A stretch of 64,000 bases of DNA from Psychromonas antarctica (GCF_022267535.1 NZ_JAHNZV010000012.1:1-64000), one strand, 5' to 3'. Positions 18,177 through 27,796 are shown, counted from the stretch's first letter. Notes: generated by a model not told the origin, from the sequence alone. Program-made: numbers and translations.

Positions 18177-19625
18177 TTAAGCATCATAAGTCGTTGACGC
18201 CGTATCACCGCCTGTTCCAGTCCAGTTGGTATGGAAGAAATCGCCTTGAGGTTGGTCAATACGCTGATAAGTGTGGGCGCCGAAATAATCACGCTGAGCC
18301 TGAATCATATTCGCAGGCAATCTAGCAGTTGTATAACCATCAAGGAATGTTAACGCCGAAGTCATGGTTGGCATTGGCAGACCTATTTCGATAGCCTTGG
18401 CAACGATTTTACGCCACGCAGGCATGCTCTCTACGAGGATATCTTTGAAGTAGGGATCTGAACCCAAGAACTTAATCTCTGGATTATTTGCGTAGGCATC
18501 GCGAATATTGCTAAGAAAAGCACTGCGGATAATACAACCACCACGCCACATCAAGGCTACGCTGCCATAGTTTAGTGCCCAGTCATTGTCTTCGGAGGCT
18601 TCTCGGATAAGCATAAAGCCTTGTGCATAAGAGATTATCTTTGATGCAAGTAACGCGTATTTCAACGCTTCAAGCCACTCTTTTTTTTCTCCCTGTACAG
18701 GCGCAATGGTTTTCTCAAACAATTTTTCAGCTGCGACTCGCTGCTCTTTCAAAGATGAGAGGCACCGCGCAAATACAGACTCAGTAATAAGCGTCAAAGG
18801 AATACCGAGATCCAGTGCGTTAATACCAGTCCACTTACCCGTGCCTTTTTGTCCTGCTGTGTCGAGAATTTTCTCCACCAAAGGCTCGCCATCGTCATCC
18901 TTATAACCGAGGATATCAGTTGTAATATCAATCAAATAGCTATCTAGTTGGGTAGATTTCCACTCTTCAAAGGTGGCCTGCATTTCGTCGTGTGATAATC
19001 CAAGCCCTTCTTTCATGAAATGATAAGCCTCACTTATTAGTTGCATATCACCGTATTCGATACCATTATGAACCATTTTAACAAAGTGCCCGGAACCGTC
19101 TTTGCCTACCCAATCACAGCATGCCTCGCCTGACTCAGTTTTGGCAGAAATAGCTTGGAATATAGGCTTAACATGAGGCCAAGCTTGTGGTGCACCACCG
19201 GGCATGATAGAGGGACCAAAACGAGCGCCCTCTTCACCGCCAGAAACACCTGTACCCACATAATAAATCCCTTTCTCTTGTAGAGAGGCGACACGACGGT
19301 TTGTATCAGGATAATTCGAGTTACCACCATCAATGATGATATCGCCCTTGTCCAACAACGGGAGCAATTGTTCGATAAATGCGTCAACAACATCACCTGC
19401 ACGTACCATCAACATAACTTTACGAGGCATTTTTAGTTTAGATACCAAATCAGCAAGGGAGCTAGCGCCAATAATATTGGTTCCCTTCGCAACCCCTTCT
19501 AGGAAATCGTCCACTTTTGACACGGTACGATTAAAAGCAACCACATTGAATCCGTGATCGTTCATATTCAAGATTAGATTTTGCCCCATAACTGCTAAGC
19601 CAATAACGCCGATATCACCTTTCAT
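18177..19625 (-). CDS. gnd: 6-phosphogluconate dehydrogenase (decarboxylating)
   Basis: Oxidises 6-phosphogluconate to ribulose 5-phosphate and CO2 with NADP in the pentose phosphate pathway. 482 residues, close to the family (468-484). The NADP motif is IGLAVMGQNL near the N-terminus. GGEEGAR and GHFVKMVHNGIEYGDMQ carry the substrate and catalytic residues (the Lys and Glu of the signature), with LDTAGQKGTGKWT around residue 255 and RDYFGAHTYQR at the C-terminal helix tail. AAGGAG precedes the ATG. It lies 137 bp downstream of zwf in the same direction; pgl, which often sits between the two, is absent. Confidence 0.97.
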   Translation of the reverse strand: MKGDIGVIGLAVMGQNLILNMNDHGFNVVAFNRTVSKVDDFLEGVAKGTNIIGASSLADLVSKLKMPRKVMLMVRAGDVVDAFIEQLLPLLDKGDIIIDGGNSNYPDTNRRVASLQEKGIYYVGTGVSGGEEGARFGPSIMPGGAPQAWPHVKPIFQAISAKTESGEACCDWVGKDGSGHFVKMVHNGIEYGDMQLISEAYHFMKEGLGLSHDEMQATFEEWKSTQLDSYLIDITTDILGYKDDDGEPLVEKILDTAGQKGTGKWTGINALDLGIPLTLITESVFARCLSSLKEQRVAAEKLFEKTIAPVQGEKKEWLEALKYALLASKIISYAQGFMLIREASEDNDWALNYGSVALMWRGGCIIRSAFLSNIRDAYANNPEIKFLGSDPYFKDILVESMPAWRKIVAKAIEIGLPMPTMTSALTFLDGYTTARLPANMIQAQRDYFGAHTYQRIDQPQGDFFHTNWTGTGGDTASTTYDA

Positions 19626-19762
19626 TCTATTCTCCTTTGGTTATATATTTCGCTGCCGGTAGATCAAGGTAGCACTCGATTTGAGCGGCAATCGACTTCA
19701 CTCAAATCCTTCATTGTCATTACTAAAATTTTGCGCTCTTGCCAATACAAAGTGATTGATCA

Positions 19763-21280
19763 TTAAAGTTCGCAATAATCCGTGTCGGTAAGGTTCTTAC
19801 AAGGGAATCGCCATTTGCGTCCATCGTTGACCAAAATACTATCAGCTTCTTTTGGCCCCCATGTGCCTGCGGCATAGCCAAACAGATGCTCGGGATTTTC
19901 CTTATAGTCCAACATGGGTTGCACAAACTTCCAGCAGGCCTCGACTGCATCGGTTCTGGCAAACAGGGTTGCATCACTTTTCATACTGTCGTGAATTAAT
20001 CGCTCGTAGGCGGTTAGCATATTGCTTTCTTCAAGGTCTTGGTAATGGAAATCCATCGAAACCTCTTTTGCCTCGAAACCTGAACCTGGTTTTTTAAGAC
20101 CAAAACTGAGCAGAATGCCCTCGTCAGGCTGAATGCGAATAATCAATTTGTTTTCCGGTGCATTAATCCCAAAAACTGGATGAGGCGTAGTCTTAAAGTG
20201 GATAACCACCTCCGTGACACGGGTAGGTAAACGTTTTCCGGTACGTACGTAGAAAGGCACACCAGCCCATCGCCAATTATCGATGAACATCTTCAGCCCG
20301 ACATAAGTTTCGGTACGCGAATCATCCGCCACCCCCGCTTCTTCTCTATACCCAGGTAGGGATTGGCCGCGGACCATTGATGCCGTGTACTGTCCCAGCA
20401 CCAGATTATTTTTCAGGCAGTCCTCACTAAGCGGTCTGAAGCACTGCATAACCTTGACAACTTCGTCGCGCATTGAGTCGGCGTTGATAACCGAGGGTGG
20501 CTCCATACCCACCATTGCCAATACCTGTAATAAATGGTTCTGGAACATATCTCTTACAGCACCCGCGTCATCATAGTAACCGCCTCGCTCTTCTACACCG
20601 AGAAACTCTGCAGAGGTTATTTCAACATGGTCGATATAGTTGTGATTCCATAAAGGTTCGAACATAGCGTTAGAGAAGCGTAAAACCAATAAGTTTTGAA
20701 CTGTTTCTTTGCCAAGGTAGTGGTCGATTCGATAGATTTGATGTTCTTGAAAAGAGGCGTGTATTTGTTTGTCTAACGACTTCGCCGAATCAAGATCATA
20801 TCCAAATGGCTTTTCAATGATAAGATTTTTCCAGCCATCACTCTCATCATTAAGTCCATGAGCTGCAAGACATTCAGGAATAACGCCATACAAACTAGGT
20901 GGTGTAGACAAGTAATAAACCGTGTTTCCACCCGTTTGGTGTTTTTTGTTCAACTCAGATAAACGCGCTTTAAGGCTAGCATATACGCTTACGTCAGAGG
21001 TATTAAGCGACTCGAAATAGAGATGCTCAGAAAAGCTTTTTAACGCATCACACTGGTGTTTTTCATTTTTTACTAAGGACGCTTGCATTTTTTCTCGAAA
21101 GGTCTGATCACTAAACTCGGTGCGGCTGACACCTAAAATGGCAAAATCCTTAGGTAACATGCCATTTTCATAAAGGTGGTAAAGCGCAGGGATAAGTTTT
21201 CGGTGGGTTAGATCTCCAGAAGCACCAAAGATGACGATGGTGCTGTTTTCGAGTGTTACTACATTCTCTAGCTCTTCCAT
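19763..21280 (-). CDS. zwf: Glucose-6-phosphate 1-dehydrogenase
   Basis: First enzyme of the oxidative pentose phosphate pathway, making 6-phosphogluconolactone and NADPH. 505 residues from the ATG at 21280, preceded by GAGG; an in-frame upstream start at 21334 lies in a 10-bp tandem repeat and is rejected. Motifs: nucleotide-binding [15 protein letters not shown], active-site [19 protein letters not shown] and the C-terminal domain ([13 protein letters not shown]). It is the first gene of a leftward zwf-gnd unit. The promoter region contains the 21316-21350 tandem repeat. Confidence 0.97.
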   Translation of the reverse strand: MEELENVVTLENSTIVIFGASGDLTHRKLIPALYHLYENGMLPKDFAILGVSRTEFSDQTFREKMQASLVKNEKHQCDALKSFSEHLYFESLNTSDVSVYASLKARLSELNKKHQTGGNTVYYLSTPPSLYGVIPECLAAHGLNDESDGWKNLIIEKPFGYDLDSAKSLDKQIHASFQEHQIYRIDHYLGKETVQNLLVLRFSNAMFEPLWNHNYIDHVEITSAEFLGVEERGGYYDDAGAVRDMFQNHLLQVLAMVGMEPPSVINADSMRDEVVKVMQCFRPLSEDCLKNNLVLGQYTASMVRGQSLPGYREEAGVADDSRTETYVGLKMFIDNWRWAGVPFYVRTGKRLPTRVTEVVIHFKTTPHPVFGINAPENKLIIRIQPDEGILLSFGLKKPGSGFEAKEVSMDFHYQDLEESNMLTAYERLIHDSMKSDATLFARTDAVEACWKFVQPMLDYKENPEHLFGYAAGTWGPKEADSILVNDGRKWRFPCKNLTDTDYCEL

Positions 21281-21315
21281 AAACGCCTCATACAATTTAG
21301 ACAATAGACATGCGT

Positions 21316-21350
21316 AGCTATCACTAGCTATCACTAGCTATCACTAGCTA
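21316..21350. repeat. 10-bp tandem repeat (3.5 copies) upstream of zwf
   Basis: AGCTATCACT occurs three times in a row (21316-21345) plus a half copy AGCTA. Each unit contains TAGCTA with exact helical spacing. It lies 36-70 bp upstream of the zwf start. It could be a variable spacer or a stacked binding array. Confidence 0.9.
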
Positions 21351-21726
21351 CACACGAAGGTTACGCGTAACACTGATGAAATCCTACGCCCAGTAAAGTA
21401 TTAATGCAACGAAGATAATAATACTACACCCGATAAAATGCTATTGCACCGCACCGATCATGGTGATTGATTGCCCCCCTTTTATCAGGTGGCTGAGAAT
21501 AGAAGCTTTCCATCTCCCCCTCAAAAAATGGATGCCACATTCAACAGAGCCAGGTTAAGTGCAACGGTTATAATTTATTTTTGCACATTAGTTATTGTTT
21601 TTAATGATATATTTGCTTTCACATACAGGTTACTAAAAGTATACTAGTTGCTTTTATTTTCCAGTGTATCAGAATACTCCAGATAGACAGCACTTTAAAT
21701 AAAAATTACCGCGAGGAAGCCCCCAC
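21351..21726. other. Divergent promoter region of zwf and the aldehyde dehydrogenase gene
   Basis: About 375 bp with no supported ORF. It must hold the zwf promoter and that of the rightward aldehyde dehydrogenase unit. I see no certain operator. Confidence 0.45.
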
Positions 21727-23061
21727 ATGTCGACGTTAACATCTTATGACCCAAGCACCCATGAAGAGATCGGTACGGTTACAATTACAACGACTGAGCA
21801 AATTCCGGCATTAGTTAGTTCCTCACAACATGCACATAAAAGTTGGGCAACGTTATCATTAGCCCAACGTCAAAAAATTGTAGCCAATGCCTATCAGCAC
21901 TTAGCGCCGATACAAGATCAATTGGCTAAACTGATTAGCCAAGAAATGGGTAAAGACTACCAACGTGCAACTTATGAAGCGGGAGGCACTATCCAAAATG
22001 GCGCTTATTTTGCGCAGGAAATAGCGCAGGCATTGAGCAGTGAAAATATCGATAGAAGTACTCAATTACAATATAGGCCACTTGGTGTCGTCGCTGTTAT
22101 TTCTCCTTGGAATTACCCTTTAGCAATGGCAAATAATTTAATCATGCCGGCATTAATTGCGGGCAATAGCGTTATTTTAAAGCCTTCTGAAGAAACACCG
22201 CTGGTTGCTGAACTTTTTGTAAATAGGTTAAACGAAATTTTACCAAAGAATGTATTACAACTTGCTCAAGGCGATAAAAAAACAGGGCAAGCTCTGGTTG
22301 TGAGTGATATTCATATGGTTGCATTTACAGGCTCGCTGGCAGCAGGTAAAGACATTATGGCAAATGCTGCGTCAGGTTTAAAACGACTAGTTATGGAACT
22401 GGGTGGCAATGATCCAATGATTGTCATGGCCAACGCCAATATTGATGCAGCAGTACAATTTGCAGTTGCCAGCTCGTTTGAAAATGCGGGGCAGATGTGT
22501 ACCGCTACCGAACGCATTTATGTTGATGCGCGTATTGGCGATGAATTTGAACGAAAAGTCGTTGCCTTGGCGCGTCGCTATAAAGTTGGCCCATGGGATC
22601 AAACTGAAGTTAACATTGGTCCGATAGTTAACCAAAAACAGCATCAAAAAATATTGACGCAATTGCAAGATGCAACAGCAAAAGGTGCGCAACTATTACT
22701 AGGCCTCGATCATTATCCATTACCCTTTATACAACCAACGGTCATTACCGGTATTACCCCCGATATGCTTTTAGAACAACATGAAACCTTTGGTCCCGTT
22801 GTCGCTATCAGTCATTTCCAGTCAATTGACGAGGCAATCTCTAGAGCGAATGATAGCCCTTATGGACTAGGTGCTGTCGTCTTCGGTGGTCAGGGAGCTA
22901 ATGCTGTCGCAGAACAACTTGAAGCAGGTATGGTCGCAGTCAATCAGGGAGTTGGTGGCGGCAATGCTCCTTGGGTAGGCGCGAAACAAAGTGGATTTGG
23001 TTTTCATGGCTCCGCAGCTGGGCACCGCCAATTTGCACAAGTGCGCGTAATCAGTAAATAA
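21727..23061 (+). CDS. NAD(P)-dependent aldehyde dehydrogenase (semialdehyde-type)
   Basis: A 444-residue aldehyde dehydrogenase, slightly shorter than the usual ~480 and similar to SSADH-type enzymes that begin with YDPSTHEEIG. It has the catalytic asparagine segment SPWNYPLAMANNLIMPAL, KPSEETP for the cofactor, FTGSLAAGK, the general base Glu in VMELGGNDP and the catalytic cysteine in ENAGQMCTATERIYV. The C-terminal pattern SPYGLGAVVFGG is also typical. GAGGAAG supports the start. It is 25 bp ahead of an oxygenase gene and likely shares its operon. The substrate is probably a dicarboxylic semialdehyde, not proven. Confidence 0.9.
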   Translation: MSTLTSYDPSTHEEIGTVTITTTEQIPALVSSSQHAHKSWATLSLAQRQKIVANAYQHLAPIQDQLAKLISQEMGKDYQRATYEAGGTIQNGAYFAQEIAQALSSENIDRSTQLQYRPLGVVAVISPWNYPLAMANNLIMPALIAGNSVILKPSEETPLVAELFVNRLNEILPKNVLQLAQGDKKTGQALVVSDIHMVAFTGSLAAGKDIMANAASGLKRLVMELGGNDPMIVMANANIDAAVQFAVASSFENAGQMCTATERIYVDARIGDEFERKVVALARRYKVGPWDQTEVNIGPIVNQKQHQKILTQLQDATAKGAQLLLGLDHYPLPFIQPTVITGITPDMLLEQHETFGPVVAISHFQSIDEAISRANDSPYGLGAVVFGGQGANAVAEQLEAGMVAVNQGVGGGNAPWVGAKQSGFGFHGSAAGHRQFAQVRVISK

Positions 23062-23086
23062 CTCTCTTTAAATAAGGCCAAACACG

Positions 23087-23866
23087 ATGAATAAATCATT
23101 CAATAACAAAGATTACTTTGTAGCAGCTTATGAGCCGGGGGCTGAACACCCAGCATTACCAACTTGGGCAAGCAATAAAGCCAACATAGCTAAACTATCC
23201 ACAACGCCGGAGCGAGTCATTACTAAAAAAATACTCACGCAACTACCTGGCGCTTTTCAATTACTGAATGTCCTCTCCATTGAAGAATGTGAGCGACTGA
23301 TCGAAGTTAGCGAGTCAATGGGGTATTTAGCTGATGCAGCGGTTTCTCTACCACGAGATATTCGCCACAATGATAGTCTTACTTGGGTTGTTGATGAGCA
23401 AACGGATGGTATTATATGGGATCGTATTAAACACTTAATGAGCGATGATCAGGATATCTTTAATGGAAAATTAGCTTTGGGTTTGAACGCACGTTTTCGT
23501 TTTTATCGTTACCGCAAAGGCGATTATTTCAAACCACATTCAGATGGTTCTTGGCCGGGTAGTCGTGTTATTAATAATGAGTTAGTTGCAGATGCCTTTG
23601 GCGATCGTTTTAGTCAAATGACTTTTTTAATACTTCTTACCGAAGACTTTACAGGAGGGGCAACACGATTCTTAGTGAATGCGACTAATTCAGACCAACC
23701 AGCTCGTCGTGGTGATGACGTTAAAGAGATAGACATTCGCACTACAGCTGGCAGTATTCTTTGTTTTCCTCATGGTTTGCACCCCTTGCATTGTATCCAT
23801 AGCTCCGAGCCTATTTACAAAGGAGTAAAATATATTATTCGCACAGATGTCTTATTCGAGTTGTAG
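23087..23866 (+). CDS. 2-oxoglutarate/Fe(II) oxygenase, prolyl 4-hydroxylase type
   Basis: A 259-residue P4H-like dioxygenase. The iron ligands fit His151 and Asp153 (in KPHSDGS) and His238; Lys248 (GVKYIIRTDVLFE) should bind the 2-oxoglutarate carboxylate. The double-stranded beta-helix core is visible from YRYRKGDYFKPH to RTDVLFEL. There is no signal peptide, so a cytoplasmic substrate is expected; in bacteria these enzymes hydroxylate proteins such as EF-Tu or act on small molecules, and the target here is unknown. It lies between the aldehyde dehydrogenase and the nitroreductase genes. Confidence 0.85.
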   Translation: MNKSFNNKDYFVAAYEPGAEHPALPTWASNKANIAKLSTTPERVITKKILTQLPGAFQLLNVLSIEECERLIEVSESMGYLADAAVSLPRDIRHNDSLTWVVDEQTDGIIWDRIKHLMSDDQDIFNGKLALGLNARFRFYRYRKGDYFKPHSDGSWPGSRVINNELVADAFGDRFSQMTFLILLTEDFTGGATRFLVNATNSDQPARRGDDVKEIDIRTTAGSILCFPHGLHPLHCIHSSEPIYKGVKYIIRTDVLFEL

Positions 23867-23920
23867 TAATATACATACACAGCTTCTATCCCAACTTACG
23901 TTAACAAAGGTAACATTATA

Positions 23921-24577
23921 ATGAAAAACCCGATTATTGAAGATTTAGAGCAACGCTACACTGCCAAGAAATACGACGCCAGTAAAAAAGTATCTCAACA
24001 AGATCTTGCGATTTTACTTGAAGCTCTACGTTTATCACCGTCCTCGATTAACTCTCAGCCATGGAAATTTGTGGTTATTGAATCAGATCAAGCAAAACAG
24101 CGTATGCATGATTCCTTCGCAAACAAGCATCAATTTAACCAGCATCATATTAAGTCCTGTTCTCATGTCATTTTATTTGCACATAAAATTGAATATGCTC
24201 GCAGTGATTTTGGCGCTGTTATTGATCAAGGCATAGAAGACAAACGTATGACTATCGATCAGAAAGAAGCTGCCTTTGTAGCCTACGGTTTTGTACAAGC
24301 AAACACAGATGACAAGGGACAGCATAGAGCGTGGACTAAATCACAAACGTATCTTGCACTTGGCAATGCGCTGCATACCCTGGCTCGTTTAAAAATAGAC
24401 TCAACAACGATGGAAGGCGTTGATCCTGAGTTGTTAAATGAAATTTTTGCTGATGAATTAGCGGGTTATGACTGTCATGTTGCATTAGCTATTGGCTATC
24501 ATCATCCAAGCGAAGATTACAATGCTCTACTTCCGAAATCTCGCAGAGCGTTAGATGAAGTGATCACAGTACTTTAA
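23921..24577 (+). CDS. NfsB-like FMN nitroreductase
   Basis: A 218-residue oxidoreductase of the nitroreductase/dihydropteridine reductase family. It shows the FMN-binding pattern RYTAKKYDASKKV near the N-terminus, LRLSPSSINSQPWKFVVI for FMN phosphate, a central KSQTYLALGNALHTLA segment and GYHHPSEDYNALLPKSRR at the end. It fits NfsB (217 in E. coli) in length and motif order. It reduces quinones, nitro compounds or flavins with NAD(P)H. It follows the oxygenase gene by 54 bp and ends before a bidirectional hairpin at 24725-24760. Confidence 0.9.
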   Translation: MKNPIIEDLEQRYTAKKYDASKKVSQQDLAILLEALRLSPSSINSQPWKFVVIESDQAKQRMHDSFANKHQFNQHHIKSCSHVILFAHKIEYARSDFGAVIDQGIEDKRMTIDQKEAAFVAYGFVQANTDDKGQHRAWTKSQTYLALGNALHTLARLKIDSTTMEGVDPELLNEIFADELAGYDCHVALAIGYHHPSEDYNALLPKSRRALDEVITVL

Positions 24578-24724
24578 ATAAATAGCTTATTGAAGGCAGA
24601 TACTTCAATTATCGACAACAGAGGCGCTTATTAGCTGATAAGTATTATTTGGCGATAGATAATACCCTGCTGAGAAAGCCAAATTGCACTCATTTACGTC
24701 GTCATAAAGTCCCAATGTAGAACC

Positions 24725-24760
24725 GCCATGCTCATCGTCATTAATATTTTCGAGCATGGC
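24725..24760. terminator. Convergent terminator between the nitroreductase and MFS genes
   Basis: GCCATGCTC (24725-24733) pairs with GAGCATGGC (24752-24760), a perfect 9-bp stem, followed on the + strand by CTTTCTTTGG. It overlaps the last codons of the leftward MFS gene. Confidence 0.6.
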
Positions 24761-26111
24761 TTTCTTTGGTTTTATGCGCATGGAGGCCTTTTAGTCGGTA
24801 TAAGCAGTAAATAATAGTCACAGTAAGGATCACGATGGTGTACCAAGGGAACCAGCCGATGGCATTTTGGAAGGTAAGATCTTCTATTGCCGAGAGAGAT
24901 AGATCACCGTGTTCCGCTATCACGATGCCTCGCTGAGAAGCAAGCAATAAAGCAAAGGAAAAACCAATTAAGCCATAGGCAAGATTAAAAGCCATGCCTT
25001 TAAAACTAAGTACCGTCGCCCGTTGGTAAGACGCAGTAATTCGATTAAGATAGTGACTTGTGAAAAATGAGACAAACATCATAGCGATAAAAACCAGCCC
25101 CATAGGCAGTAGTCCCCAGTAGGGGAAAAAACCGCTAATACCGAACAGCGCCACAAGTGTTATCGCAGACAACCACAACATATTCGTTGTTGGGGAATTT
25201 CTAAAAGCCATACGTTCAGCAATTTTAGGCACAAACAGTCCAAGCAGCGCAAAAGCTGAGCCGATAAGACCAAAGCTGGCTTCCGGGAGATCTATCAGGC
25301 GAAAGTACTGGCTAGTCATCGTAACAATCATTCTCAGTATATGATCGTAACACATGCCAAAGAGTATAATGGCAAGGGCAAAGGGTGTCTGGGTAATCCA
25401 CTTTCCCGCATTCCATGTCATCTTCAGGGCGGCCAGCGTATTGACAACATGAATGGCCTGATTTTCTGTTTTCTGTTCGCTCATTCTAAGTGCACTCATG
25501 ATTGCCAAAACGGCTAAAATAAGCGTTAAATAAATTGGAAAGCGCATGGTTATTTGTTGGTCTACTGTTTGTGAAAATCCGAGCCATCCGAGTAAATGGT
25601 TAAGTAAACTCGGATCGTAAATAAGCGCACCGACAGTCATACAGAAGATTGAGGCAACAGACTGTAAGCGCATCAACAAACTGAGAACTTTTGGCCAGTC
25701 TGCAGGATCCCCTTGCGCAACCAGTGAGTCGTAGGCAAGCGCTTCATCAGCTCCGCTAGCCATTGCTTCCGCAAGGCCACTAAGGATGCGATTGAAAAGA
25801 AATGCCCAGAAAATAATTTGTCCGTTACCTAAAGGAACAAAAGCTAAAAGAGAAATCTCCGCCATCATAAGCAAGGAGGTAGAGACAATCAGGTGTTTTC
25901 TCCCAAACAGATCGGCCAAAGCACCGGAAGGCACTTCTGCGCAAACAATAGTGAATGCCCAGACGCTATTTAAAAGCGCAAACTGCTCTATAGTGAGGCC
26001 GTAATCGAGAAAAAGAATGGTGAAAACAGGGTAATAAAAGCGTGCATTGAAAAAAATACGAAACGCGATAAACAGGCGTATGTTGTTGATAGCAAAAGGT
26101 GAAGAAGGCAT
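24741..26111 (-). CDS. MFS transporter
   Basis: A 456-residue inner-membrane protein of the major facilitator family with about 12 hydrophobic helices. The start at ATG 26111 is chosen because AAGGAAA lies just upstream; an in-frame ATG at 26150 adds 13 polar residues. The cytoplasmic loop between helices 2 and 3 reads GALADLFGRKHLI, the standard MFS motif, and SGLAEAMASGADEALAYDSL resembles the family of transporters with this acidic patch. The substrate is unknown; this subgroup includes many exporters of unassigned function. The gene stands alone, convergent with the nitroreductase unit. Confidence 0.85.
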   Translation of the reverse strand: MPSSPFAINNIRLFIAFRIFFNARFYYPVFTILFLDYGLTIEQFALLNSVWAFTIVCAEVPSGALADLFGRKHLIVSTSLLMMAEISLLAFVPLGNGQIIFWAFLFNRILSGLAEAMASGADEALAYDSLVAQGDPADWPKVLSLLMRLQSVASIFCMTVGALIYDPSLLNHLLGWLGFSQTVDQQITMRFPIYLTLILAVLAIMSALRMSEQKTENQAIHVVNTLAALKMTWNAGKWITQTPFALAIILFGMCYDHILRMIVTMTSQYFRLIDLPEASFGLIGSAFALLGLFVPKIAERMAFRNSPTTNMLWLSAITLVALFGISGFFPYWGLLPMGLVFIAMMFVSFFTSHYLNRITASYQRATVLSFKGMAFNLAYGLIGFSFALLLASQRGIVIAEHGDLSLSAIEDLTFQNAIGWFPWYTIVILTVTIIYCLYRLKGLHAHKTKESHARKY

Positions 26112-26320
26112 TTTATTTCCTTGCTGTGATTGTTTGAAACATGCGTTCAAAGCTTTTAACCCCTTTCTTCTCTCTCGCTTATGGCGGTGTAAAATAAGCT
26201 TTAAAACAAAAAACTTGCTAACAAGGAGTTAAACAGGCGCTAAGCATCCCTTCACGAAGGTGATAACAACCGCTGGTTCTATCGGTAATGAAAACCGAGC
26301 ATTATACAAAAGTCTTAAAC

Positions 26321-26355
26321 TGGCATACTTCAAAATAAAAAATTGAAGTATGCCA
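26321..26355 (-). terminator. Perfect hairpin downstream of the hydrolase gene
   Basis: A 13-bp perfect stem with a 9-base loop. On the minus strand it is followed by GTTTAAGACTTTTGT, a partly T-rich tail. Its role as terminator is likely but not certain. Confidence 0.5.
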
Positions 26356-26422
26356 ATAGGTGTGAATTACCTATTTGTAAGCAGTGGCTACTCGGCAGAT
26401 CCACCAGCCAATTAGTTGATGT

Positions 26423-26456
26423 CAGTATTGGACATATTTTAAGGTGTCCAGTACTG
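26423..26456. repeat. Second hairpin after the hydrolase gene
   Basis: CAGTATTGGACA and TGTCCAGTACTG pair at 11 of 12 positions around a 10-base loop. It lies 56 bp beyond the hydrolase stop. No T run follows. Confidence 0.5.
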
Positions 26457-26511
26457 CTTAAGTAATTCATCAATAATATTTTGCTACCGGGATTTTTTTA
26501 GCAACACAATA

Positions 26512-27441
26512 TTAACTGAGTTTTTCCTTAAAAAAATCGATACTTCGTTGCCAAGCTAGATCTGCATTTGTTGCATCATAACGTCCCGTGGAATCATTAT
26601 GGAAACCATGATTTACCTTAGGATAAATATACGCGCTATAATCAATTTTTTGTGCAACCAATAACGCTTCATAGTCGGGCCAAGTCGCATTTACGCGCTC
26701 ATCGAATTCAGCAAAATGCAGTAATAATGGGCCTTTAATATTTTTTCGTAACGCTGGCGCGGCAGGTGTTCCGTAGAATGGCACGCCCGCTTGTAAAGCA
26801 TCAGGAATAGTCGCTGCTAGCATATTAACGATATACCCACCGAAACAAAACCCCACGGCCCCAAGTTTTCCCGTGCTTAACGGATGCGCTTTTAAGAACA
26901 CAGAAGCAGCAATAAAGTCTTGTTCTATTTTCGCTTTATCAAGTGACTTTTGCATCGTCCGCCCCTCATCATCATTACCGGGGTAACCACCTAAAGGATA
27001 AAGTGCATCGGGTGCGAAAGCGATAAACCCAACTTTGGCCAGTCTGCGTGCTACATCTTCTATATAGGGATTTAAGCCTCTATTTTCATGAATAACTAAT
27101 ACAACTGGTGCTTTACCTTTTAGTTTACGCGGTTTTACTAAATATCCCCGCCCTTCACCATGGCCTTTAGGGGCGGGAAAAACAGTATATTCTGCAACGA
27201 TTTCGTCATCATTAAAGGAAACTTGCTCAGCTAATGCATAATTAGGGAACAAGGATGCCGATAACATATTCATACTAAAACCCAAAGCCACTAGTCCGGA
27301 CAACTTTGCTAAAAAAGTACGGCGATCCATTAATCCATGGGCATACTCATCATACCAATCAAAGGCTTCTTGTGGCACTTCCTGTGTATTCATAGGTGTA
27401 TTGTATTGATCAATCGCTTTATTCGATTCAGATTCAGACAT
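26512..27441 (-). CDS. Dienelactone hydrolase family protein, Tat-exported
   Basis: A 309-residue alpha/beta hydrolase. The catalytic triad fits Cys199 in GFCFGGY (the DLH-type nucleophile), Asp247 (FAEFDERV) and His278 (VNHGFHND). A Tat-like signal starts only at residue 39 (DRRTFLAKLSGLVALGFSMN), after a 38-residue acidic N-terminus; E. coli YghX-type relatives share such a plan. The start at 27441 was preferred over 27498, which would begin with a cysteine-rich stretch lacking a ribosome site. It probably acts in the periplasm on an ester or lactone; the substrate is not known. Confidence 0.88.
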   Translation of the reverse strand: MSESESNKAIDQYNTPMNTQEVPQEAFDWYDEYAHGLMDRRTFLAKLSGLVALGFSMNMLSASLFPNYALAEQVSFNDDEIVAEYTVFPAPKGHGEGRGYLVKPRKLKGKAPVVLVIHENRGLNPYIEDVARRLAKVGFIAFAPDALYPLGGYPGNDDEGRTMQKSLDKAKIEQDFIAASVFLKAHPLSTGKLGAVGFCFGGYIVNMLAATIPDALQAGVPFYGTPAAPALRKNIKGPLLLHFAEFDERVNATWPDYEALLVAQKIDYSAYIYPKVNHGFHNDSTGRYDATNADLAWQRSIDFFKEKLS

Positions 27442-27796
27442 AATTAATTCACTCTTTGGTTGAGGCAGATATATCAATCCGCAATAGCAGCAGCGCAACT
27501 AATGTCGCTCTTCCACAAATAGAGCATGGTTTTAAACTAACGATATTAGATCTAGCCATGCCGCTATTATGCTTTTTCTTCATCACAGTATTAGCCAACT
27601 TTGACAAGCACTCCACTTTTTACTTCAGTAATATGCAATCGAGTGAAAATCTGCATCTTGAGGTGACTTGGTTGTAAGGTAGTGGCCATATTAAATTAAG
27701 GACTTGCACCTTAATAGCCCATATGATTTGCCTTGCTGATTTTACATCTTGAAGTATCATCGGTATAAAGGTATTTATTTATAAAGAGTTAACGTG
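27442..27796. other. Intergenic region between divergent genes
   Basis: 355 bp between the hydrolase and LysE-type genes. A rightward 73-codon frame (27456-27677) lacks a ribosome site and recognisable content, so it is not called. TTGAAG (27752-27757) followed by GGTATAAAG near 27768 could form a promoter for the LysE gene, weak evidence. Confidence 0.35.

Larger units (their letters stand above)
26112..26511. other. Gap holding two strong hairpins
   Basis: About 400 bp between two leftward genes. TGGCATACTTCAA (26321-26333)/TTGAAGTATGCCA (26343-26355) is a perfect 13-bp stem, and CAGTATTGGACA (26423-26434)/TGTCCAGTACTG (26445-26456) has 11 of 12 pairs. They may end transcripts of the hydrolase gene (stop at 26512) or belong to a small RNA. 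No ORF is supported. Confidence 0.5.

Noticed and set aside
21281-21334. Longer zwf start through the tandem repeat
   Set aside because: The extra residues are encoded by the 10-bp repeat; the ATG at 21280 has a GAGG site and matches family starts.
21316-21350. CRISPR-like array
   Set aside because: Only a 10-bp direct tandem repeat with no spacers.
27456-27677. Rightward 73-codon ORF before the LysE gene
   Set aside because: No ribosome site and no family resemblance; overlaps a likely promoter region.
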